From an uncultured Collinsella sp. (lineage in GTDB: Bacteria; Actinomycetota; Coriobacteriia; Coriobacteriales; Coriobacteriaceae): a DNA stretch of 10,349 nt. The translations under genes were made by a program, and so were the position numbers. The stretch is from NCBI GenBank assembly GCA_902470925.1, contig CABRIF010000084.1, positions 1 through 10,349 of the forward strand, read 5' to 3'. This document shows, piece by piece, positions 1-5,713 of the stretch (positions are counted from its first letter, which is position 1; every line of letters starts with the position of its first letter). The notes below the pieces were generated by a model, which saw nothing but the letters and a program-made list of their open reading frames with translations, made no database searches and had not been told where the DNA came from.

Positions 1-119
1 CGTCTGGGAAACGCGGGTTCGCGCCCTGTCCATCCAGGGGCGTTTTTCGCCTCCAAACGGTCAGAGCGCGAACCCGGGATGCGCGGATGGACCTAACCCG
101 AACCCGGAATCCCGCTGAT
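1..119 (+). repeat. Long direct repeat, copy 1 (cut by window edge)
   Basis: Bases 1-119 match 303-421 at a constant offset of 302 with only six differences (positions 52, 60, 61, 108, 111, 113), three of them in the last 12 bases. The left end is cut by the window. The copy contains an 11-bp perfect inverted repeat, CGGGTTCGCGC at 14-24 and its complement at 66-76, enclosing a smaller hairpin with a TTTTT loop (37-53). Confidence 0.9.
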
Positions 120-302
120 GGACGGAATCCTAACCCGGAACCCCGCCGATGGCAGAAACACGAACCCGGAGCTCCGCCGATAGCCGAGACACCCACACGG
201 GTGCGGGCGTCGGAGGGCGAAAGCGAGCCCAGGCCCCGGACATCGGAGCGAGACACGGGTGCGGATTCCAGACGTTGCGGCAACGCGGGTGCGGATTCTG
301 GA

Positions 303-421
303 CGTCTGGGAAACGCGGGTTCGCGCCCTGTCCATCCAGGGGCGTTTTTCGCCCCCAAACGTCCAGAGCGCGAACCCGGGATGCGCGGATGGACCTAACC
401 CGAACCCGGGATTCAGCTGAT
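303..421 (+). repeat. Long direct repeat, copy 2
   Basis: Second copy of the ~119-bp repeat. Here the inner hairpin is perfect: GGGGCG, TTTTT loop, CGCCCC at 339-355. The outer stem is CGGGTTCGCGC at 316-326 with its complement at 368-378. A further perfect 9-bp pairing, TCTGGACGT at 297-305 with ACGTCCAGA at 359-367, would cross the outer stem, so the two folds exclude one another unless a pseudoknot forms. Confidence 0.9.
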
Positions 422-662
422 CGGCGCGAGCTGGAGCAGCGCACACCCCGATGGCCGGGAGCCGCACCCGTAGCTGGCCGCAGCCCGCATCCGCACACGC
501 ACCGAAAACCGCAACCCGCACCCGGAATCCCGCTGATCGGCGGGAGCCGTAGCAGCTCATGCCCCGAAAGACGGCATCCGAACTCAGAATCCCGCCGATA
601 GACGGAATCCGCACCCGGACCTGTCCGCAACCCGCGCCCGGGATCCGCAGCGGCGCCCGGCA

Positions 663-699
663 CGGTGCGCGGCCGCCCTCGTTCGGCAGCCGCGCACCG
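663..699 (-). terminator. Hairpin behind thrS, probable terminator
   Basis: An 11-bp perfect stem (663-673 with 689-699) begins 27 bases beyond the thrS stop codon. Three further pairs lie after one mismatch, and the loop is about seven bases. There is no T-run, so this is either a hairpin-only terminator, as is common in high-GC Gram-positives, or a 3'-end stabiliser. Confidence 0.5.
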
Positions 700-725
700 C
701 GCGCCCCGTCTACGCGCGCCAGCCC

Positions 726-2486
726 TTAGCGGCGCTCGGCGATCTCAGCGGTGATGTCGGCGATGAACTCATCGAGCTCGCGGGTCACGGTCTCGTTGGA
801 GCGGTCGCGCACCGAGATGTTGCCGGCCTCGGCCTCCTTCTCGCCGATGATCAGCATGTAAGGCACGCGATCGACGCCGCGGGCCTCGCGGATCTTGTAG
901 CCGATCTTCTCATCGCGCTCGTCGAGCACGGCGCGCACGCCGACAGCCTCGAGCTTGCTGGTCACACCGCGGGCGTACTCGCGACTCTTCTCCGAAACGG
1001 GCAGCACCTTCACCTGCATGGGCGCCAGCCAGGTGGGGAACTTGCCGGCGAAGTGCTCGATCAGGATGCCGATGAAGCGCTCGATGGAACCGAAGCACAC
1101 GCGGTGCAGCATGATGGGGCGCTTCTTCTCGCCGTCGGCGTCGACGTACTCCATGTCGAAGTTGAGCGGCATCTGGAAGTCGAGCTGGATGGTGCCGCAC
1201 TGCCAGGTGCGCCCAAGCGAATCCTCCAGGTGGAAGTCGATCTTGGGTCCGTAGAAGGCACCGTCGCCCTCGTTGACGATGTAGTCCATGCCGAGCTTCG
1301 CAAGCGCGGTGCGCAGGCCGTCCTCGGCGCGCGCCCAATCCTCGTCCGAGCCCATGGAATCCTCGGGGCGGGTGGAGAGCTCCACATGGTAGGTGAAGCC
1401 GAACTTGTCATACACCGAGGTGATGAGGTGGGCAACGTCCACGATCTCATCGGTGAGCTGATCGGGGGTCACGAACAGGTGGGCGTCGTCCTGGTTGAAG
1501 CAGCGCACGCGGAACAGGCCATGCAGGGCGCCCTTGAGCTCGTGGCGATGCACCAGGCCAATCTCGGCGGTGCGCAGGGGCAGCTCGCGGTAGCTGTGCG
1601 GACGCGACTTGTACACCAGCACGCTGCCGGGGCAGTTCATCGGCTTGATACAGTACTCCTCGTCATCGATCATGGTGGAGTACATGTTGTCCTTGTAGTG
1701 ATCCCAGTGGCCGGAGGTCTCCCACAGGTGCTTGTTCATGATCTGCGGGGTGGCGATCTCGGTGTAGCCGGCCTCGGTGTGGAGCTCGCGCCAGTACTCG
1801 AGCAGGCTGTTCTTCAAGATCATGCCGTTGGGAAGGAAGAACGGGAAGCCCGGGGCCTCGTCGCGCATCATGAACAGGTCCATCTCACGGCCGATGCGGC
1901 GATGGTCGCGCTTCTTGGCCTCCTCGAGCATGGTCATGTGGGCGTCGAGCTCATCTTTGGTGGCGAAGGCGGTGCCGTTCACGCGGGTCAGCATCTTGTT
2001 GTTCGCATCGGCCTTCCAGTAGGCGCCCGAGACGCCGGTGAGCTTGAAGGCTTTGAGCGCCTTGGTGTAGGTGAGATGCGGGCCCACGCACATGTCGATG
2101 TAGTCGCCCTGCTGGTAGAAGGTGATGCGGGCGTCCTCGGGCAGGTCGCCGATATGCTCGACCTTGTACTTCTCGCCGCGCTCCTCCATAAGGGCGATGG
2201 CCTCAGCACGCGGCAGCTCGAAGACGGAGAACTTGAGGTTCTCCTTCACGATCTTTTTCATCTCGGCCTCGATGGCGGGCAGGTCCTCCTCGGACAGGGT
2301 CGCCTCGCCCAGGTCGACATCGTAGTAGAAGCCGTTGTCGGTTGCCGGACCATAGGCGAAATGGGCCTCGGGATACAGGCGCTTGATGGCCTGCGCCATG
2401 ATATGAGCGGCGGAGTGGCGGAACACGCCGGTTGCCTCCTCGGGCGAAACCTCGGCCACCGAGCCGTCGTTGAACAGTGCCTTCAT
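726..2486 (-). CDS. thrS: Threonyl-tRNA synthetase lacking most of the TGS domain
   Basis: Charges tRNA-Thr with threonine in the cytoplasm. The start at 2486 gives 586 residues and follows AGGAAGG with 8-base spacing; an in-frame ATG at 2528 lacks such a site. Editing-domain residues are intact: HSAAH (H24, H28) and CVGPH (C133, H137). The class II core is complete: the zinc ligands expected from the family are C285 (MNCPG), H336 (DDAH) and H461 (MLHR); motif 2 lies around RHELKGALHGLFRVR and motif 3 is GSIERFIGILIEHFAG. The anticodon-binding domain starts near FPTWLAP (483). In E. coli the HSxxH motif lies near residue 73, here at 24, so only about 20 residues resembling the first TGS strands (NDGSVAEV) remain. 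A hairpin follows the stop. I see no T-box leader in the 186-base upstream spacer. Confidence 0.97.
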   Translation of the reverse strand: MKALFNDGSVAEVSPEEATGVFRHSAAHIMAQAIKRLYPEAHFAYGPATDNGFYYDVDLGEATLSEEDLPAIEAEMKKIVKENLKFSVFELPRAEAIALMEERGEKYKVEHIGDLPEDARITFYQQGDYIDMCVGPHLTYTKALKAFKLTGVSGAYWKADANNKMLTRVNGTAFATKDELDAHMTMLEEAKKRDHRRIGREMDLFMMRDEAPGFPFFLPNGMILKNSLLEYWRELHTEAGYTEIATPQIMNKHLWETSGHWDHYKDNMYSTMIDDEEYCIKPMNCPGSVLVYKSRPHSYRELPLRTAEIGLVHRHELKGALHGLFRVRCFNQDDAHLFVTPDQLTDEIVDVAHLITSVYDKFGFTYHVELSTRPEDSMGSDEDWARAEDGLRTALAKLGMDYIVNEGDGAFYGPKIDFHLEDSLGRTWQCGTIQLDFQMPLNFDMEYVDADGEKKRPIMLHRVCFGSIERFIGILIEHFAGKFPTWLAPMQVKVLPVSEKSREYARGVTSKLEAVGVRAVLDERDEKIGYKIREARGVDRVPYMLIIGEKEAEAGNISVRDRSNETVTRELDEFIADITAEIAERR

Positions 2487-2580
2487 ATTACATACCTTCC
2501 TATTGGAGTGATAAGCAAAACAATGCAACCAGTCTACCCGCCCCGTGGATATTGAAACAGGCAGACGAGTACATACAGAA

Positions 2581-2613
2581 GCACCCGTCTACCGCAGGCG
2601 GTGGGACGGGTGC
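2581..2613 (-). terminator. Intrinsic terminator of the zinc-ribbon gene
   Basis: The stem pairs 2581-2589 with 2605-2613 (9 bp), and an inner stem pairs ACCGC (2591-2595) with GCGGT (2598-2602). On the minus strand it is followed by TTCTGTATGT, a moderate T-rich tail. It lies about 60 bases past the zinc-ribbon stop and before thrS, so thrS probably has its own promoter. A weaker 7-bp hairpin (2635-2641 with 2653-2659) lies nearer the stop. Confidence 0.7.
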
Positions 2614-2672
2614 AGCTCGGCGCAGAATCAGGTGAGCCCCGTGCGCATGGCGGACGGGGCGCATCGCAGCGC

Positions 2673-3104
2673 CTATTGGATGTGCGTTCGGCAGTAAGGG
2701 CATACCTTCCAGTGGGCGTCGAGCGGCTTGTGGCAGCTCGGGCAGACGTTGCGGACCTGGGTGTTGCACACGGGGCACACCACGAAGTCCTTCTCGATGG
2801 GGGTGCCGCACTGCGGGCAGCTGCCGTACTGGGCCAGCTGGCGCTCGCGCAGGGCCATGTCCAGCTCCTGCTCCTCGCGATCGGCGAGCATGGAGCTCGG
2901 GCGCAGCACGAGGTAGGCGATCAGGCCCACGAACGGGATGATGGCGATGATGCCCCACACCCAGGACTGCTGCACGCCGCGACGGCGCGAATCGATGACC
3001 ACGTAGGCGATCGAGAGGGCATAGAGCGCCACGACGCAGGCGATGAACGCATAGACGACAGCCATGAGCTGCGGCGACATGATCTCTTGAATGTACTGCG
3101 ACAT
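2673..3104 (-). CDS. Membrane protein with C-terminal double zinc ribbon
   Basis: A 143-residue protein. The start at 3104 is preceded by GGAAGGG with 8-base spacing; the open frame extends further upstream but without such a site. Two hydrophobic helices are visible, about residues 12-37 and 47-68. The second (WVWGIIAIIPFVGLIAYLVL) resembles the short membrane segment seen at the start of phospholipase D-like membrane proteins. A charged linker with coiled-coil character (72-92) leads to four CxxC pairs: C96/C99, C110/C113, C121/C124 and C135/C138, fitting two zinc ribbons facing the cytoplasm. Such proteins are frequent in Gram-positives and mostly uncharacterised; no reaction can be assigned. 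A TACAAT hexamer at 3164-3169 (minus) could be its -10 box, but no convincing -35 is seen. Confidence 0.88.
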   Translation of the reverse strand: MSQYIQEIMSPQLMAVVYAFIACVVALYALSIAYVVIDSRRRGVQQSWVWGIIAIIPFVGLIAYLVLRPSSMLADREEQELDMALRERQLAQYGSCPQCGTPIEKDFVVCPVCNTQVRNVCPSCHKPLDAHWKVCPYCRTHIQ

Positions 3105-3257
3105 ACAACGGGCCCTTCCGGTCCGAGCGCTTGCGCGCCTCATAGGGTCAGATATGGTTAGGTATTGTACTCCTCTGCCCTGGAGTGCCCCGCGTGATTT
3201 AGGACCCGACCCCAAATTACACATGGCGGCACGAATGTGCGAGAATAACAGGCAAAA

Positions 3258-3278
3258 GGGCGCGACCCGTACGCGCCC
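3258..3278 (-). terminator. Terminator-like hairpin in the leader of the HD gene, facing left
   Basis: GGGCGCG at 3258-3264 pairs perfectly with CGCGCCC at 3272-3278 across a 7-base loop. On the minus strand the stem is followed by TTTTGCCTGTTATTC, which is a proper intrinsic terminator layout. On the plus strand it lies about 20 bases before the start codon of the HD gene. Confidence 0.5.
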
Positions 3279-3297
3279 GCGTTACGAGGGAGAACCC

Positions 3298-3897
3298 ATG
3301 GCTACGCTTTCTGCCGGCATGACGCGCGACGAGGCCCACGAGCTTCTGCGCGCTCACAACCACGACCCGTTCCACATCGAGCACGGCGAGACCGTCGAGG
3401 CCACGATGCGCTATTTCGCCCGCGAGTTCGACCCGGACAACGAGGAGTTCTGGGGTATCGTGGGCCTGCTGCACGACCTGGACTGGGAGGAGCATGACGA
3501 CGAGCCGGAGCAGCACACGCTTTACGCCGAGCCACTCATCCGCGCAGCCGGCGGCACCGACGAGCTGGTGCGCGCCATCCAGAGCCACACGAGCGACTTC
3601 AACCCGGTGTTGCCCCACCCCGAGCACCAGATGGAGAAGATCCTGTTCGCCACCGAGGAGCTCACCGGGCTGATCGGCGCGGCCGTGGTCATGCGCCCGT
3701 CCAAAAGCGTCATGGACTTCAACGTGAAGTCCCTCAAGAAGAAGTTCAAGGACAAGCGCTTCGCCGCCGGGGTGTCCCGCAACGTCATCCGCTCGGGTGC
3801 CGAGATGCTCGGCTGGGAGCTCGATGAGCTATTCGCCCGCACGATCGAGGCCATGCAGAGCTTCGCCCCCGACCGAGACACGTTCTCGGCGGCATAG
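3298..3897 (+). CDS. HD-domain metal-dependent hydrolase
   Basis: A 199-residue soluble protein. The start at 3298 follows GAGGGAG; longer in-frame starts upstream have no ribosome site. The metal-binding pattern of the HD superfamily is visible: H29 (HIEHGETV), H59-D60 (GLLHDLDW) and H97 (AIQSHTSDF). The block after it (ATEELTGLIGAAVVMRPSKS, then VKSLKKKFKDKRFAAGV) matches a widespread family of small HD hydrolases in Firmicutes and Actinobacteria. As I remember that family, it usually has Asp in the DELTG position; here the sequence reads EELTG. The family acts on phosphorylated compounds, possibly nucleotides, but no substrate is established here. It is divergent from the zinc-ribbon gene and 165 bases before the sigma gene, with a hairpin in between. 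Confidence 0.9.
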   Translation: MATLSAGMTRDEAHELLRAHNHDPFHIEHGETVEATMRYFAREFDPDNEEFWGIVGLLHDLDWEEHDDEPEQHTLYAEPLIRAAGGTDELVRAIQSHTSDFNPVLPHPEHQMEKILFATEELTGLIGAAVVMRPSKSVMDFNVKSLKKKFKDKRFAAGVSRNVIRSGAEMLGWELDELFARTIEAMQSFAPDRDTFSAA

Positions 3898-3901
3898 GGC
3901 A

Positions 3902-3931
3902 GCCACATGGGCCGCACGCAGCTCACGTGGC
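3902..3931 (+). terminator. Hairpin behind the HD gene
   Basis: GCCACATG (3902-3909) pairs with CACGTGGC (3924-3931) with one internal mismatch, starting five bases after the stop. An alternative perfect 8-bp stem, GCCGCACG (3911-3918) with CGTGCGGC (3953-3960), overlaps it. No T-run follows either stem, so terminator function is only likely. Confidence 0.35.
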
Positions 3932-4012
3932 GAACAACGCGATGAACCTCACCGTGCGGCATCATCGCCACCGAGCCTCCTTGCGTCCCTCCTCAAAATA
4001 GTTTTTGCTTCT

Positions 4013-4041
4013 TGTAACGTTTCGCCCCTCGGCATCGTGTA
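4013..4041 (+). promoter_or_regulatory. ECF-type promoter before the sigma factor gene
   Basis: TGTAAC at 4013-4018, followed by GTTT, and CGTGTA at 4036-4041 with a 17-base spacer resemble the -35 (TGAAAC/TGTAAC) and -10 (CGTnTA) boxes recognised by many extracytoplasmic-function sigma factors. Transcription would start near 4048, just ahead of the AGGAGG at 4049-4054, giving a very short leader. The match by eye is good, but the group of this sigma factor is unknown. Confidence 0.5.
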
Positions 4042-4062
4042 TAGGATGAGGAGGTGAAGCAC

Positions 4063-4734
4063 ATGAGAAACACCCGTACATCAAGCGCTTCGGTCCCACT
4101 CAGGCCGGAGCGCTTTATGCGCCATGCGATCGAGCTGCATCGCGGCGCGGTCATCCGGCTCGCCCTGGGACAGACGCGATCGATGGCAGACGCACAGGAC
4201 ATCGCACAAGACGTGTTCATCCAGCTGCTCAAGAGCACGACGGCATTTGCCGACGACGCGCACCTGCGCGCCTGGCTGCTGCGCGTCACCTACAACCGCT
4301 GCGTGGACTTTCACCGCCAGGCATGGCAGCGCCATGTCGATGCGCGCGACAGCGATGAGCTGCTCGTCAATCACCCCTGTGAGGACGCGACGGCTGAAAC
4401 CCTGTTCGAGCACCCCGTCTGGGCCGCCATGGAACGACTGCCCGAAAAGCTCAGAGCGGCGCTGCATCTGCACTACGTCGAGGGCCTCACGATCGATGAG
4501 GCGGCACGCATCATGGGCTGCTTGCCCGCCGCGGCGCGCACCCGCCTACATCGCGGACGCAAGAAACTGCTTGCCGAGCTCAAGGCCGGCGAGGCGCGCT
4601 CCGCGCCCAGCACGCCCCATAGCAGCACGCCGCACCGACAGCCCCAACACATCCACATGCCTATGCACCGGGGCACCCCTCTCGATATCCCCCCGGTTAT
4701 TTCCTCGGAAGGAGACACCCGTGAACTCCATTGA
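4063..4734 (+). CDS. ECF-type RNA polymerase sigma factor
   Basis: A 223-residue alternative sigma factor that would direct RNA polymerase to its own promoter set. The ATG at 4063 follows AGGAGG with 8-base spacing; a GTG at 4054 lies within that site and is rejected. Region 2 spans about residues 18-92: AQDIAQDVFIQLLK is the typical 2.2-like stretch, and AWLLRVTYNRCVDFHRQ is the 2.4-like stretch. Region 4 spans about 120-172, with RLPEKLRAALHLHYVEGLTI and the helix-turn-helix DEAARIMGCLPAAARTRLHRGR. There is no region 3, as expected for ECF factors. After residue 174 comes a ~48-residue tail rich in His, Pro and Ser, not part of the family core. The stop overlaps the next gene by 14 bases. 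It probably controls its own operon from the ECF-like promoter just upstream. Confidence 0.93.
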   Translation: MRNTRTSSASVPLRPERFMRHAIELHRGAVIRLALGQTRSMADAQDIAQDVFIQLLKSTTAFADDAHLRAWLLRVTYNRCVDFHRQAWQRHVDARDSDELLVNHPCEDATAETLFEHPVWAAMERLPEKLRAALHLHYVEGLTIDEAARIMGCLPAAARTRLHRGRKKLLAELKAGEARSAPSTPHSSTPHRQPQHIHMPMHRGTPLDIPPVISSEGDTRELH

Positions 4735-5647
4735 ATCCTATGTCGAAGCCATGAACAAGGTCGGGTGCGACAACACCTCGAGCCAGCGCATCGCGGCGGC
4801 GGTCGAACGCGAGCGTGAACGCGCGAACGCGCAACCGGTACCGATACGGCGCCCAGCCCGCACAGTCGCACGGCGCACCGCTTGCCGCATCGCCGCCGCA
4901 GCAGCATGTGCAATGCTCATTGCGGCCGGAGGCACCGCCGTGTACGGCCACTTCATGCAAGGCGACAACGCTCCGGCAGCGGACAAATCGGCGGGGAGCA
5001 CCTTTGACCTCGCGGCGTTCGCAGATGGCACGCCCGTCGACGGCCACGCTAACACGGTGCTGATGCCGGACGGCTTCTTCACCGCGAGCGGCGCATGGAG
5101 CGAAGGCGATGACGAAACGATACTCAAGCAGTTCATCATCAACCCGGATTGCGTAGGCGACGACGTCGCATCCATCACCTACCGGTCCACAAACCCAAAC
5201 GTCCTGCTGCAAGGCAATCGCGACCGTGCCGATGTGGGCACAGGCGACGTCGCGGGAACTGAAGATATGTCAACCTTCACCGTTGGAGGAGAAAACGCGA
5301 CCCTGCCCGACCTGGCCACCCTCAACCTCAACGTGACGATCGCCGAGACAGGCGAGCTTGCCCAGCTGAGTGCCGAGGCTGAGAACACGAATTGGGACGC
5401 CATCGACGCCGCCGTCGAACGAGCAGCAGCCGATGAGCTGGCATCGGGCACCTTGGAAGTCACCGCCACGCTCAAAGACGGCAGCACCGTCTCGCACACG
5501 TACCGCATCCTGCCGGTTGAGAACTTCGACGAAGCCCTCGCCCACAACCGGGCCGCCCAACGCGATGCGACAGCAGGCGAAAGCGGCACCCAGGGCGATG
5601 CCGACGCACAGTTCATGCCGCTCTACATGCTTGAGCAGGTAAGCTGA
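4721..5647 (+). CDS. Single-pass membrane protein, probable anti-sigma factor
   Basis: A 308-residue protein starting with GTG at 4721, preceded by GGAAGGAG six bases away; it begins inside the sigma gene, which suggests coupled translation. The N-terminal ~54 residues are charged and cytoplasmic by the positive-inside rule (many Arg before the helix). A single membrane helix covers about 57-76 (AAAAACAMLIAAGGTAVYG). The rest, about 230 residues, would lie outside the cell. It is acidic, has one Cys (C144), and contains probable beta-strand segments such as ASITYRSTN and TLEVTATLKDGSTVSHTYRI. No HxxxCxxC zinc anti-sigma motif is present. The anti-sigma role is inferred from gene order, overlap and topology. 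I do not recognise the outer domain; it could sense an envelope signal. Confidence 0.7.
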   Translation: MNSIESYVEAMNKVGCDNTSSQRIAAAVERERERANAQPVPIRRPARTVARRTACRIAAAAACAMLIAAGGTAVYGHFMQGDNAPAADKSAGSTFDLAAFADGTPVDGHANTVLMPDGFFTASGAWSEGDDETILKQFIINPDCVGDDVASITYRSTNPNVLLQGNRDRADVGTGDVAGTEDMSTFTVGGENATLPDLATLNLNVTIAETGELAQLSAEAENTNWDAIDAAVERAAADELASGTLEVTATLKDGSTVSHTYRILPVENFDEALAHNRAAQRDATAGESGTQGDADAQFMPLYMLEQVS

Positions 5648-5670
5648 AACATCGAGGGCAACCGCTGAAA

Positions 5671-5702
5671 GCGGCGAGGCGCGCACATGGGCGCCTCGCC
5701 GC
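5671..5702. terminator. Bidirectional hairpin between the anti-sigma gene and proA
   Basis: A perfect 12-bp stem (5671-5682 with 5691-5702, 8-base loop) sits between two converging genes, 23 bases past the anti-sigma stop and 11 bases past the proA stop. No long T-run flanks it; only TTT follows on the minus strand. Position and strength make it a shared terminator. Confidence 0.6.
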
Positions 5703-5713
5703 GGCGCCCTGCC

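Larger units (their letters stand above)
1..662. repeat. Non-coding region of degenerate 30-31-bp repeats in both orientations
   Basis: This stretch downstream of thrS holds no believable gene. The heptamer AACCCGG starts at 71, 101, 132 and 163, a 30-31-bp period, and again at 373 and 403. The units loosely read AACCCGGAATCCCGC then YGATGGACGGAATCC. Further diverged units lie near 515-545 and 580-612. Between about 252 and 320 related units run the other way: GGGTGCGGATTC recurs 30 bp apart, and AACGCGGG occurs at 282 and 312. Because 31 is not a multiple of three and the units carry indels, the open frames that cross the region are not repeat proteins. All of this is read directly from the sequence; the function is unknown. 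Confidence 0.85.

Noticed and set aside
71..330. CRISPR array
   Set aside because: The repeated units are adjacent and degenerate, with no unique spacers of constant length and no cas genes nearby.
93..614. 173-codon minus-strand frame (and overlapping frames on both strands) across the repeat region
   Set aside because: It simply reads through the 30-31-bp repeats, changes frame from unit to unit, is Arg/Gly/Pro-rich and has no ribosome site; several frames stay open because of high GC.
1053..2555. 500-codon plus-strand frame opposite thrS
   Set aside because: It is the antisense shadow of thrS, which has all family motifs on the minus strand.
2531..2559. thrS promoter with TAGACT as -10 box (minus strand)
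   Set aside because: The spacing allows it, but the -35 position reads TGTTTC, too weak to report as a feature.
2487..2672. T-box riboswitch before thrS
   Set aside because: The spacer is largely taken up by two hairpins close to the upstream gene; no T-box bulge sequence or specifier loop is seen.
3276..3283. CCCGCGTT, the complement of the repeat core, before the HD gene
   Set aside because: Only eight bases match and the flanks differ; chance is likely in GC-rich DNA.
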